DNA of 13,702 nt from Candidatus Uhrbacteria bacterium RIFCSPHIGHO2_02_FULL_53_13 (GCA_001791035.1 MGDX01000010.1:18233-31934); one strand, 5' to 3'; shown: positions 5,586-13,091, counted from the first letter of the stretch. Numbers and translations are program-made. Notes: generated by a model from the sequence alone, not told the origin.

Positions 5586-5609
5586 AAAAAAAGACCCAAT
5601 CATCGGATC
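5586..5609 (-). terminator. Putative terminator downstream of tRNA-Pro
   Basis: On the minus strand GATCC-GATGATT-GGGTC forms a 5-bp stem with one T-G pair, followed by seven T. The stem is short. It would end transcripts arriving from tRNA-Pro, about 200 nt upstream. Confidence 0.5.
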
Positions 5610-5707
5610 TTCTCGTTGCTGGCGGTTGGCTATTGGCTTTTGGCCATTAGCCATTGGTGTTTCACCCTGAGCAATGTCGAAGGGCTCCTTACGAGGCCCT
5701 TCAAGTC

Positions 5708-5790
5708 GTCATTGCGAGCTCCGTTGCGAGTCATCGAAGCAATCTACGAAGCAATCTTGCGTTAGATTGCTTCGCGTTGCTCGCAATGAC
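5708..5790 (+). repeat. Dispersed nested palindrome, copy 3
   Basis: Outer arms GTCATTGCGAG (5708-5718) and CTCGCAATGAC (5780-5790). Inside are two CGAAGCAATCT-like units and one AGATTGCTTCG. The right half (from GCGTTAGATTGC) is identical to copy 1. It ends 21 nt from the 3' end of tRNA-Pro. Confidence 0.85.
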
Positions 5791-5811
5791 AAACCAACCT
5801 CCAACTTCTAT

Positions 5812-5887
5812 TGGTCGGGCTGACTGGACTTGAACCAGCGACCTCCAGACCCCCAGCCTGGCGCTCTACCTACTAAGCTACAGCCCG
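5812..5887 (-). tRNA. tRNA-Pro (anticodon GGG)
   Basis: A 76-nt cloverleaf: acceptor CGGGCTG/CAGCCCG with the C1 start typical of tRNA-Pro; D arm AGCTTAGTAGGTAGAGC; anticodon stem CCAGG/TCTGG with loop CTGGGGG giving GGG; T arm GCTGG-TTCAAGT-CCAGT; A-CCA encoded. No convincing promoter is seen just upstream, so it may be read from tRNA-Thr(TGT). Confidence 0.95.
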
Positions 5888-6107
5888 CAAAATTAGCTTT
5901 TAGCTTTTGGCCATTGGCTATCCTCCCCTAACATAGGGGAGGTGTCCGAGTTAGAGGTGTCCGAGTTATACGAGGACGGAGAGGTACATCAAGAAACGCA
6001 AACCCCTCTGTCCTGCGTCGAACGCAGGACATCTCCCCTGTGCCAGGGGAGAATGAACAACATCATGGGACGAACCTCTGACATCAATGCCTTTGATGTA
6101 TCAAAAC
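5888..6107. repeat. Hairpin and tandem-repeat cluster between two tRNAs
   Basis: Contains TAGCTTTTAGCTTTTGGCC related to 5628-5652; a 9-bp hairpin CCTCCCCTA/TAGGGGAGG (5922-5942); a perfect tandem pair of the 15-mer GAGGTGTCCGAGTTA (5939-5953, 5954-5968); hairpin GTCCTGCG/CGCAGGAC (6010-6030); hairpin TCTCCCCTG/CAGGGGAGA (6032-6052); and ACATCAA/TTGATGT (6081-6099). No coding frame looks real and no T tract follows any stem. Confidence 0.8.
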
Positions 6108-6183
6108 TGGAGCCACCTCGGGGGCTCGAACCCCGGACCTACGGTTTACAAAACCGTTGCTCTACCAACTGAGCTAAGGTGGC
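6108..6183 (-). tRNA. tRNA-Thr (anticodon TGT)
   Basis: A 76-nt cloverleaf: acceptor GCCACCT/AGGTGGC; D arm AGCTCAGTTGGTAGAGC; anticodon stem ACGGT/ACCGT with loop TTTGTAA giving TGT; T arm CCGGGGTTCGAGCCCCC; T-CCA encoded. Its first base lies one nucleotide after the stop codon of the TPR gene, so it must be cut out of that gene's transcript or started inside the gene. Confidence 0.96.
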
Positions 6184-6184
6184 G

Positions 6185-6964
6185 CTACAACGCTTTGATG
6201 CGCGCTTCAAACTCCGCGATTTTTTTGTTCTCGGGATTCGCCTCCTTCAAATAGTACACCCCTTCGCGCGCAAGCTTTGCGTCGCCGGCGAGTATACTCG
6301 ACTCAATCAAGAAATCAAGATATTTGGGGTTCGTGGGACGCAGTGCCACGGCCGCGCGAAATCGGCCGACCGCTTCCTTCACGTCACCGGCACGCAAGGC
6401 CAATTCGCCAAGATACACAAGAATGCTTGCATCGTTTGGCGCGAGCGTCAGCGCGTACAAAAACGTTTCCTTCGCCTGTTCAAACTGGCGCGTACGCATG
6501 TACACAATCCCCAAGCGTTCGTAGACCTCCGCGTTTTTTGGGTCAAGCGTCAGGTACTCAATCAAGCGCTGTTCGGCCACCGTGTACGATTCTTCGGTGA
6601 GCGCACGCTGTGCATCGTCCAAAAGCTGTTTGCGCGTTTCGTGTGAACCAACGAGTCCATTTGCGGTTTCGTGTTGCATGCGCTTGTAGCGCCGATCGAG
6701 CGCTTGCGCTTTTTTGTACCACGCCTTGATCACCGACTCCGCGCGACGTCCTGTTTTTGAAACAACGCGCAGAGTGCTCTTTGCGCGCGCGCCGCCCAAC
6801 CGTTCCAAACGACACATCACCAGCTCGATTTTTCTCCCGTGCCGTTTTTGTTCTGGATGCGACTCCGGATCGAGCACCATGACCTCGCGCACATGCCGCG
6901 CGCCAATCCAAACGAGCATGAGCACCGACAAAACCGCCACACCGGTAACAATCCATGTAAACAT
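6185..6964 (-). CDS. Membrane-anchored TPR-repeat protein
   Basis: A 259-residue protein. Residues 3-21 (TWIVTGVAVLSVLMLVWIG) form one transmembrane anchor near the N-terminus. A basic charged linker covers about 22-100. Roughly four tetratricopeptide repeats cover about 115-250, recognisable in AEQRLIEYLTLDPKNAEVYE, LGIVYMRTRQFEQAKETFLY and LGELALRAGDVKEAVGRFRA. TPRs bind protein partners, so a scaffold role at the inner face of the membrane is inferred; the partner is unknown. ATG 6964 lies 8 nt after the tpiA stop, indicating one transcript. The TAG stop is followed by a single base and then tRNA-Thr(TGT). No catalytic motif is present. Confidence 0.88.
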   Translation of the reverse strand: MFTWIVTGVAVLSVLMLVWIGARHVREVMVLDPESHPEQKRHGRKIELVMCRLERLGGARAKSTLRVVSKTGRRAESVIKAWYKKAQALDRRYKRMQHETANGLVGSHETRKQLLDDAQRALTEESYTVAEQRLIEYLTLDPKNAEVYERLGIVYMRTRQFEQAKETFLYALTLAPNDASILVYLGELALRAGDVKEAVGRFRAAVALRPTNPKYLDFLIESSILAGDAKLAREGVYYLKEANPENKKIAEFEARIKAL

Positions 6965-6972
6965 ACTGCCGC

Positions 6973-7722
6973 TTACCCAATCTCGCTCACGACGTTGATA
7001 AGTTCCCTCAGGGAGTTGAGCCGAACAGAGGCTCCGCCAACGAGCACACCGTCCACATCGTCATCGTTGATAAATTCGTAGATGTTTTGGGCGTTCACGC
7101 TTCCGCCGTAGAGGACGCGCGCGCGCTCCATGCCCGCGTCTTTTAGACGCGATCGAATCAAGAGATGCACCTCGCGCACATCGTGAATGGTCGGCGTCAC
7201 GCCGGTACCTATAGCCCAAAGAGGTTCATAGGCGATCATGAGACGCTGGCGCTTGGGCATGTCTGCCGCCGCCAAAATCGTCTGCAACTGTTCTGACACA
7301 TACCCCGCCGCTTCGCCCGCCTCGCGCACGGCCGACGGCTCGCCTACACATATAATCGGATCGAGATGATGTTCGCACGCCAACGCCAGCTTGCACCCTA
7401 TGTCCGCGTCTGTCTCTCCCGCATACGCTCGCCGTTCAGAATGTCCCAAAATCACCGCCTGTGCGCCGACTTCTTTGAGCTGCTTAGCAGACACAAATCC
7501 CGTGTACGCACCCTGTGCCTCACGGTGCATGTCCTGCGCCGCAAGCATCACCCTCGAGCGGCCGAGAACTTTGGCGACATCGGTCAGAGCCGTGTGCGAC
7601 GGCGCCACGTACACGTTCGGCACTTCCTTCACTCCCCGCAGTCCGCGCAAAACTCCGCGCGCGAGAGCCACCGACTCACGCACGCCAAGCTCCATTTTCC
7701 AGTTGGCAACAAGGGTTTTCAT
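6973..7722 (-). CDS. tpiA: Triosephosphate isomerase
   Basis: Interconverts dihydroxyacetone phosphate and glyceraldehyde 3-phosphate in glycolysis. It has 249 residues, normal length, with all key parts: N7 and K9 in VANWKM, H94 in ILGHSERR, catalytic E166 in AYEPLWAIGTG (which also starts mobile loop 6), and the phosphate-binding YGGSVN (205-210). ATG 7722 is the family start. It is preceded by CACCTCCT, the complement of a Shine-Dalgarno sequence, so ordinary ribosome recruitment at that spot is not evident. An AT/GC-symmetric palindrome lies 23-36 nt upstream. It sits 75 nt downstream of the M16 peptidase and 8 nt upstream of the TPR gene. Confidence 0.98.
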   Translation of the reverse strand: MKTLVANWKMELGVRESVALARGVLRGLRGVKEVPNVYVAPSHTALTDVAKVLGRSRVMLAAQDMHREAQGAYTGFVSAKQLKEVGAQAVILGHSERRAYAGETDADIGCKLALACEHHLDPIICVGEPSAVREAGEAAGYVSEQLQTILAAADMPKRQRLMIAYEPLWAIGTGVTPTIHDVREVHLLIRSRLKDAGMERARVLYGGSVNAQNIYEFINDDDVDGVLVGGASVRLNSLRELINVVSEIG

Positions 7723-7729
7723 AGGAGGT

Positions 7730-7758
7730 GTATTCGAGTACGCGAGTATTCGAATACT
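7730..7758. promoter_or_regulatory. Palindrome in the M16-tpiA gap, candidate operator
   Basis: AGTATTCGAATACT (7745-7758) is a perfect 14-nt palindrome, and GTATTCGAGTAC (7730-7741) repeats most of it. It is the only notable structure in the 75-nt gap before tpiA. No clear -10/-35 pair accompanies it. Confidence 0.4.
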
Positions 7759-7797
7759 TGTGGATCATTGCTGAATTTGATGGAGTAACGCGATGCT

Positions 7798-9072
7798 TCA
7801 ATTTCGCACAGAGAGTGTTGTGCGTACGGCATGCTCATCCTCCGCCGCTCCAATATAAGACACCACCATACGGTTCTTGTCAAACGTGTCTTGCGCGAGC
7901 GATTGCACCTCTTCGCGCGTCACGGACCGATACGCCGTGATGCGCTCTTCGGGCGACACGACCGTTTTGTAGAACAATCCGCGCTGGCCGTACCACTGTG
8001 CGCGCACACTCGAATCTTCAATCGCCAAAAGCATTTGACCGCGCAGATATTCCTTTGTGCGATCCATCTCCTCCTCTGTGGGGCCGTTCGCTTTCAAATC
8101 CTCGAGCTCAATGAAGATGCGCTCCACGGCCTCGCGCAGTTTTGGTCCGTTCAACCCCGCCAAAATCGCCACAATCCCGGTATCCTCATACTCGGAATGA
8201 TCGGAGCGGATGCGATACGCCAGTCCGCCTTTTTCGCGCACGCTCATAAACAGCCGCGACGACATGTTGCCGCCAAGAAGCGTCGTCATCACTTTCATCG
8301 TCGCCAAACGCTCATCGGTGTACGCGATCCCAGGAAACCCAAGGCCCAAATGCGCCTGCTCGGTTTTTTTGTGCTGCATACGCACCGGAGACGTTTCGTG
8401 CGACGGAAACGAGCCAAACGCATCAAAGGTGAGAGGCTCTCCGTGATCTTGCACGTGTCCGAATGTCTGCTCGAGCCACGCAACAACGTTGCTCGTCACA
8501 TTGCCAGCGACCGCAATAGATATGCGCGACGGCACATAGAACCGATCGCGCAGAGCCATCACCTCGCCGCGCGCCATGGTTTTCATGGTTTCTGCCGATC
8601 CGGCGATTTCCCATCCCAAACTGTTTCCACGAAACATTTCTTCTTCCAAAAGGTCTTCAATGTGCCTCACCGGCGTGTCCTCGTACATGTTGATTTCCTC
8701 AATAATCACGCCGCGCTCGCGGTTCATTTCTTCTTCGTTGTACACAGATTCAAACGTCATGTCGTAAAGCGTGTCGACGGCAAACTTGGCATGCGCCGCA
8801 TCGCATTTTATGTAGTACCCCGTGTACTCCTTGCTCGTGTATGCGTTGTAGTCGGCACCAATGGCGTCGAGCGACCGCGCCACATCCATGGGCGTTGGCA
8901 AATGCTTGGTGCCCTTGAACATCATGTGCTCAATGAAGTGCGACGCGCCGCTTAGCTGTGGCGTTTCGTAGCGCGAACCGAGCTTGACCATCACCAATAT
9001 CGTCACCGCCGAGGTGCCTTCGACGGGATCGGTAAAGACGCGGATATTGTTTTTGAGTTTGGATTCGATCAT
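7798..9072 (-). CDS. M16 family zinc metallopeptidase
   Basis: A pitrilysin/processing-peptidase family enzyme of 424 residues, the usual size for the short bacterial PqqL/YmxG-like form. The inverted zinc motif H45-F-I-E48-H49 is intact, the downstream glutamate ligand is in RGVIIEEINMYED (E125 or E126), and the C-terminal half has GGNMSSRLFMSVREKGGLAY, the conserved substrate-binding block. There is no signal peptide, so it looks cytoplasmic. Start taken at ATG 9072 (MIESKLKNNIRVF), the family's usual N-terminus, 16 nt after the glycyl-tRNA synthetase stop; ATG 9126 would overlap that gene by 38 nt and add unconserved residues. Peptide degradation or processing is the likely role; the natural substrate is unknown. 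Confidence 0.94.
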   Translation of the reverse strand: MIESKLKNNIRVFTDPVEGTSAVTILVMVKLGSRYETPQLSGASHFIEHMMFKGTKHLPTPMDVARSLDAIGADYNAYTSKEYTGYYIKCDAAHAKFAVDTLYDMTFESVYNEEEMNRERGVIIEEINMYEDTPVRHIEDLLEEEMFRGNSLGWEIAGSAETMKTMARGEVMALRDRFYVPSRISIAVAGNVTSNVVAWLEQTFGHVQDHGEPLTFDAFGSFPSHETSPVRMQHKKTEQAHLGLGFPGIAYTDERLATMKVMTTLLGGNMSSRLFMSVREKGGLAYRIRSDHSEYEDTGIVAILAGLNGPKLREAVERIFIELEDLKANGPTEEEMDRTKEYLRGQMLLAIEDSSVRAQWYGQRGLFYKTVVSPEERITAYRSVTREEVQSLAQDTFDKNRMVVSYIGAAEDEHAVRTTLSVRN

Positions 9073-9088
9073 ATCAACGATAGGATGT

Positions 9089-10465
9089 TTACAATGCTGT
9101 TTCAAGATAGTTCTCCAAATCCTCAATCTTCACCCGTTCCTGTTTCATTGAGTCGCGATCGCGCACGGTGACCGCTCCGTCGATCAGCGAATCGAAGTCG
9201 AACGTCAGGCAGTACGGCGTCCCAATCTCGTCTTGTCGGCGATAGCGTTTTCCAATGGACTGCGTTTCGTCGTAGTCCACGGGGAACCGCTTGAGCAAAC
9301 GCTCATAGAGCGCGCGCGACGGCTCGGCGAGCTCCGGCTTTTTCGACAACGGAAGCACCGCCGCTTTGAACGGCGCCAACTCCGGCGTGAAGCGCAAAAC
9401 CACGCGCGTGTCGCCGCCCTCGAGCGCTTCCTCATCGTACGCCGACAACAACACGGCGAGCATCGTGCGATCGACACCCAAGGACGGTTCCACAACATGC
9501 GGCACAAACTTTTTTGACTGATCGCTCGCATCCGTGTACTCCAACCGCTCGCCCGAATGCTTGGCGTGATTCGTCAAATCAAAATCGGTGCGATACGCCA
9601 ATCCCCACAATTCACTGCGCCCAAACGGAAAATCAAACTCAAAATCAATCGTGCGCTTGGAATAGTGCGCCAAATCGTCCCCCAAAACTTCCAGCCGATG
9701 CAATCGCCGTGCGTCAATCCCAATCGTGCGCGCCCACACTTCCATAAACGCCGCCCAACCCTCAAACGCGGTCTCCCACGTCGACGGCTCCACAAAATAT
9801 TCCACCTCCATTTGCTCAAACTCCAGCGTGCGGAACGTGAAATTCCCCGGCGTAATCTCGTTGCGAAACGCCTTCCCGATTTGCGCAATGCCAAACGGCA
9901 GACGTTTGCGCGTTGTGTTCAACACATTCATGAAGTTCACAAAAATCGCCTGCGCGGTTTCCGGGCGCAGATACACGGCGTCCGTTGAGTCCTCGGCCGG
10001 GCCAATAAACGTTTTGAACATCAGATTGAACGCGCGCGGTGGCGTGAGTTCCCCATCGCAATCGGGACACGCCGCGCGGTGCTCAATCTGCGGCGACACG
10101 TGCACACCCTGCGGCTCTATGCCCTTCACGGAAAGCAAATGATCGGCGCGAAACCGTTTGTGGCACACTTTGCATTCGACGAGAGGATCATGGAACGTCT
10201 CCACATGGCCGGACGCTTCCCAAATTTTTGGATTCATCAAAATGCCTCCGTCAATGCCCACCATATCGGCGCGCTGCTGCACAAAAGTCTTCCACCAGTG
10301 ATCCTTGAGATTCTTTTTGAGCTGTGCGCCCAAAGGACCATAGTCCCATGTGTTCGCCAAACCCCCATAAATCTCGGATCCGGGAAAGATAAATCCGCGT
10401 CGCTTGGAAAGCGACACGAGTTTTTCCATCATCTCCGCCTGTGATTGCGGCTTTCCCATACTCAC
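9089..10465 (-). CDS. glyQS: Glycyl-tRNA synthetase, alpha2 (class II) type
   Basis: Charges tRNA-Gly. The 458-residue chain is the single-subunit type, not the alpha/beta form of E. coli. It has GFIFPGSEIYGGLANTWDYG near residues 24-43, a four-cysteine zinc site (C98-x-x-C101 and C133-x-x-C136), motif 2 with FRNEITPGNFTFRTLEFEQME (200-220), and motif 3 EPSLGVDRTMLAVL. The C-terminal anticodon-binding domain includes LAPFKAAVLPLSKK. GTG at 10465 overlaps the frr stop as GTGA, suggesting translational coupling; ATG 10459 two codons later is equally possible. The end of the gene is 16 nt from the M16 start. Confidence 0.97.
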   Translation of the reverse strand: MSMGKPQSQAEMMEKLVSLSKRRGFIFPGSEIYGGLANTWDYGPLGAQLKKNLKDHWWKTFVQQRADMVGIDGGILMNPKIWEASGHVETFHDPLVECKVCHKRFRADHLLSVKGIEPQGVHVSPQIEHRAACPDCDGELTPPRAFNLMFKTFIGPAEDSTDAVYLRPETAQAIFVNFMNVLNTTRKRLPFGIAQIGKAFRNEITPGNFTFRTLEFEQMEVEYFVEPSTWETAFEGWAAFMEVWARTIGIDARRLHRLEVLGDDLAHYSKRTIDFEFDFPFGRSELWGLAYRTDFDLTNHAKHSGERLEYTDASDQSKKFVPHVVEPSLGVDRTMLAVLLSAYDEEALEGGDTRVVLRFTPELAPFKAAVLPLSKKPELAEPSRALYERLLKRFPVDYDETQSIGKRYRRQDEIGTPYCLTFDFDSLIDGAVTVRDRDSMKQERVKIEDLENYLETAL

Positions 10466-11013
10466 ACGGTTGACACCTGTTGTTCCTTTTCCTTGCCAAG
10501 CGTCTCGATTGTTTTATTCACGTCCGCCACGCGCTTGTCGAGCGACTCAACGAGCTCAAAGCGGTCGTCCTCGGTCAACTCTTTCGCCTTCTCCATGCGC
10601 TCGATTTCTTTTTTCACTTGATCGCGCACATTGCGAACGGCAATGCGCGCCTCTTCGACTTTGCGGCCAATGCTTTTGATGAGCTCCTTGCGCGTCTCCT
10701 CGGTCATCTGCGGCATTGCCAAACGAATCACCTTGCCGTCAACCGCTGGATTGATGCCGATGTCCGATTCTTGGATGGCTTTTTCAATCGCGCTCACGAT
10801 GCTCGCATCCCACGGCTCAATGCGAAGCGTGCGCGGATCGCTCACTGTGATGGAAGCGAGGTTTTTGAGCTCCTGCGCGGTGCCATACGCCTCCACTTGT
10901 AATCCTTCAACAAGCGCCGTGTGTGCGCGGCCCGTGCGAATGGAAGACAATTCCTTTTTCAAGTGGTCAACGGCTTGCTGAAATTCGGCGGAATGATCGT
11001 CGATAACTGACAT
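10462..11013 (-). CDS. frr: Ribosome recycling factor
   Basis: Splits post-termination ribosomes together with EF-G. It has 183 residues, the normal family size. The N-terminal helix contains ELSSIRTGRAHTALVEG with the conserved RTGRA, domain II has DPRTLRIEPWDASIVSAIEKAI, and PQMTEETRKEL is followed by the long C-terminal helices with RNVRDQVKKEIE. ATG 11013 is the natural start; no Shine-Dalgarno sequence is next to it. It follows the lipoprotein gene by 32 nt and overlaps glycyl-tRNA synthetase by 4 nt. Confidence 0.98.
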   Translation of the reverse strand: MSVIDDHSAEFQQAVDHLKKELSSIRTGRAHTALVEGLQVEAYGTAQELKNLASITVSDPRTLRIEPWDASIVSAIEKAIQESDIGINPAVDGKVIRLAMPQMTEETRKELIKSIGRKVEEARIAVRNVRDQVKKEIERMEKAKELTEDDRFELVESLDKRVADVNKTIETLGKEKEQQVSTV

Positions 11014-11045
11014 AGCGAGTGCGTGGTGATTCTTAATGCTCCACC

Positions 11046-12131
11046 TTAGAATATCCCTGGCGATTTTTCAACGGGAGCAATGCCCATATACACCACGGCG
11101 GCATTGCTTGGGTCAAACAGGAGCTCGCCCGCCAACCCCGTTGTCGGCATGCGCTTGGTGTCCCACTGCACGCCCGCATCTTCGGTGACATAGAGCGTGG
11201 AACCGGACGCGTAGATAAGATGCGCGCCGTTGTTTGCATCCACCGCCATCGCGTGAATGACGGCTTGATTGGGTGGCGTGATGAGTACCACCGGCGCCCA
11301 CGTTTGCCCTTGATCGCGCGACAATGCCAGCCCGTACTCGGTGGATACCCATGTGTAGCTCCCGCTTTTATCTTGCTCCAGTTCAAATGTACGCTCGATG
11401 TTCTCAAGATCCGGATACAAGCGGTCGTCGAGCATGCGCTGCCACGTCACGCCGCCGTCTCCCGAACGGTGTACGCCGCGCTTCGCCGTTGCCGCCAAGA
11501 GCACGCGTGAATCTTTGACATCAATTTGCAAATCGTTGATTTCGCCGTTGGCGCGATACACAAGCTGCCATGTGTCACCGCCGTTCATCGACTTGTGCAC
11601 CTCGCCTTCCGAATTGGCGATGTACACCACTTGCGAGTTGAACCAGTCAATCTCCACGTCCGTGAGATACACCTCCTGTCGCGGATCAACATACGTGTCC
11701 GACTGGAATGTGCGGCTACAATCCTCGGATTTGTACAGGCGCTGTCCGCGCGTGGCGTATACCGTGCACTTATCACTTGGATCAACCGCCACCGCGCGTA
11801 CGCGTCCTTCGCGCAATGCCGCCTCGCGCACTTGCGTCCATCCCGCGCCACCGTCGTACGAGTACATGAGGCCGTTTTCATCGGTACCAAGGTATAGCGC
11901 AAAGCGATCGGACGGATCCATCACGAGCTCGCGTACGCCCAAAGAGGCAATGCTCCCTACGCCTTGGGGTGTTGGAAGCGCCACCGAATGCTCGAACGAC
12001 TTGGCGCTATCAATGGACTTGAATACGCCAAGTTTTGCCGCCTCGGTGCCACCGCCCGTAAACTGAATGCATCCGGCGCCAAACAGCGCGAGCGTCAACA
12101 AGCCAAACCCCAGTTTTGCAAATGACGTCAT
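11046..12131 (-). CDS. Asp-box (BNR) seven-bladed beta-propeller lipoprotein
   Basis: A 361-residue exported protein. Residues 1-20 are a signal peptide (MTSFAKLGFGLLTLALFGAG) before Cys21, a likely lipobox cysteine although -3 is Gly rather than Leu. The rest holds seven Asp-box motifs of the form S-x-D-x-G-x-T-W/F: about 39-46 (degenerate), 91-98, 135-142, 181-188 (Asn for Asp), 223-230, 271-278 and 316-323. That count fits a seven-bladed propeller as in Ycf48- and sortilin-like proteins. Sialidase catalytic residues are not evident, so binding or assembly at the outer membrane face is more likely than hydrolysis. ATG 12131 overlaps the holB stop as ATGA; the longer frame upstream is the shadow of holB. 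The ligand is unknown. Confidence 0.88.
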   Translation of the reverse strand: MTSFAKLGFGLLTLALFGAGCIQFTGGGTEAAKLGVFKSIDSAKSFEHSVALPTPQGVGSIASLGVRELVMDPSDRFALYLGTDENGLMYSYDGGAGWTQVREAALREGRVRAVAVDPSDKCTVYATRGQRLYKSEDCSRTFQSDTYVDPRQEVYLTDVEIDWFNSQVVYIANSEGEVHKSMNGGDTWQLVYRANGEINDLQIDVKDSRVLLAATAKRGVHRSGDGGVTWQRMLDDRLYPDLENIERTFELEQDKSGSYTWVSTEYGLALSRDQGQTWAPVVLITPPNQAVIHAMAVDANNGAHLIYASGSTLYVTEDAGVQWDTKRMPTTGLAGELLFDPSNAAVVYMGIAPVEKSPGIF

Positions 12132-13066
12132 AGTGCGTACGACATGACCGTATGAATAAGCGTGAGATGCGGATCCACGTGCGCTTCGAGCCGAGCTTTG
12201 GCCGATTGAATGGCAGTAAGAATGTTGCCCGCCTGCGCAATGGACAATACGGGAGCGTCGTCGCCCAAGAGAGGCGACGCACCGCATCCGGACGCGGCCA
12301 AGAGATGCTTGTGCGCCACCGTTTCAAACAACGCCAAACGCCGTTTGAGCTCGGTGCGCGTTTTCACATGATCCGCATCGTATGGCGGTATCATATCATG
12401 AACAGCCAAGATACGCTCTGATGGACGCGGTGAAAAGCAGGCGCGAATGGTTTGAAGTTGGCGCTCGATGTTGCTACGTTGCTCTTCGTCGTCCATGAGC
12501 GTGAGCGCGCGCCCGGGCAATCCGTTGGCCATGGCGGCGAGCACCTCGGCGGCTTCGCGCTCCACACCGCGTTCTTTGAGAGCATCGGCCACCTCGTCAA
12601 AAGACAGCGCGTGAAACCGCACGCGTTGCGTGCGCGAGAGGATGGTCGGTAAAAGCGCTTGCTCGGAAACGGACGTGAGAATGATGAGCGCGTCGCCGCG
12701 CGGTTCTTCGAGCGTTTTGAGCAGTGCGTTTGCCGCCGCTATAGACAGCGACTCCGCTCCCTGAATAAGGAGCGCTTTTTTTGGCACGCGCACGGAACGC
12801 ATGGCAAAGCGCCGCGTGGCTTCCACTATTTGGTCAATCGAAATCTGCTCGCGCATCTTGCCCGTTTTTGGATTGAGGCATCGTTCAACGCGTACAAAGT
12901 CCGGATGAGCGTCTAAATGCTCTGTTTTGAGCAGTGTTTTGAGAAGCCATTCGGCCGTCGTGCGCTTTCCAACTGACGCTGACCCAACGAAAACATAAGC
13001 ATGAGCAAGGGTATTGGACGCAATGGCGCTTGTGAAGCGCTCGATGACGTGTTTGTGACCGATCAT
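12128..13066 (-). CDS. holB: DNA polymerase III delta' subunit (clamp loader)
   Basis: An AAA+ subunit of the clamp loader that places the sliding clamp on DNA. It has 312 residues. It begins MIGHKHVIERFTSAI, then a P-loop VGSASVGKRT (27-36), AANALLKTLEEP (111-122), the family hallmark, and a sensor region LLPTILSRTQ (138-147) where the usual SRC arginine-finger motif reads SRT. The Walker B position (LLIQGAES) lacks the acidic pair, and the four-cysteine zinc module common in this family is absent, with only Cys63 left. ATP hydrolysis by this subunit is therefore doubtful; a stator role fits delta'. A perfect extended -10 box ends 6 nt before ATG 13066. It heads the long minus-strand gene block. 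Confidence 0.92.
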   Translation of the reverse strand: MIGHKHVIERFTSAIASNTLAHAYVFVGSASVGKRTTAEWLLKTLLKTEHLDAHPDFVRVERCLNPKTGKMREQISIDQIVEATRRFAMRSVRVPKKALLIQGAESLSIAAANALLKTLEEPRGDALIILTSVSEQALLPTILSRTQRVRFHALSFDEVADALKERGVEREAAEVLAAMANGLPGRALTLMDDEEQRSNIERQLQTIRACFSPRPSERILAVHDMIPPYDADHVKTRTELKRRLALFETVAHKHLLAASGCGASPLLGDDAPVLSIAQAGNILTAIQSAKARLEAHVDPHLTLIHTVMSYAL

Positions 13067-13072
13067 GAGGAA

Positions 13073-13078
13073 ATTATA
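13073..13078 (-). promoter_or_regulatory. Extended -10 box of holB
   Basis: A perfect TATAAT preceded by TGC, ending 6 nt before the ATG at 13066, so the message should start at the start codon. No good -35 is found; that position falls in repeat copy 4. It probably drives the block down to tpiA. Confidence 0.7.
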
Positions 13079-13091
13079 GCAACCATTTGTG

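Larger units (their letters stand above)
5494..5811. other. Gene-free 318-bp gap made of hairpins and repeats
   Basis: No coding frame is supported. From left to right it holds the leader of the GT-B-like gene, a minus-strand terminator (5586-5609), a GGCTATTGGC-type hairpin (5628-5652) whose parts recur near 5893-5919, a CACCCTGAGC element leading into a 7-bp hairpin GAAGGGC/GCCCTTC (5679-5702), and repeat copy 3 (5708-5790). Confidence 0.75.

Noticed and set aside
1599..5790. CRISPR array suggested by repeated GTCATTGCGAG units
   Set aside because: The copies are kilobases apart, palindromic, and have no regular spacers or cas genes.
7831..8955. A 374-codon open frame on the plus strand
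   Set aside because: It lies entirely opposite the M16 peptidase, whose zinc motif and length are clear. The translation is rich in His and Arg and is a codon-bias shadow.
12132..12287. N-terminal extension of the Asp-box lipoprotein
   Set aside because: It overlaps holB in another frame and would bury the signal peptide; the ATGA overlap at 12128-12131 gives a natural start.
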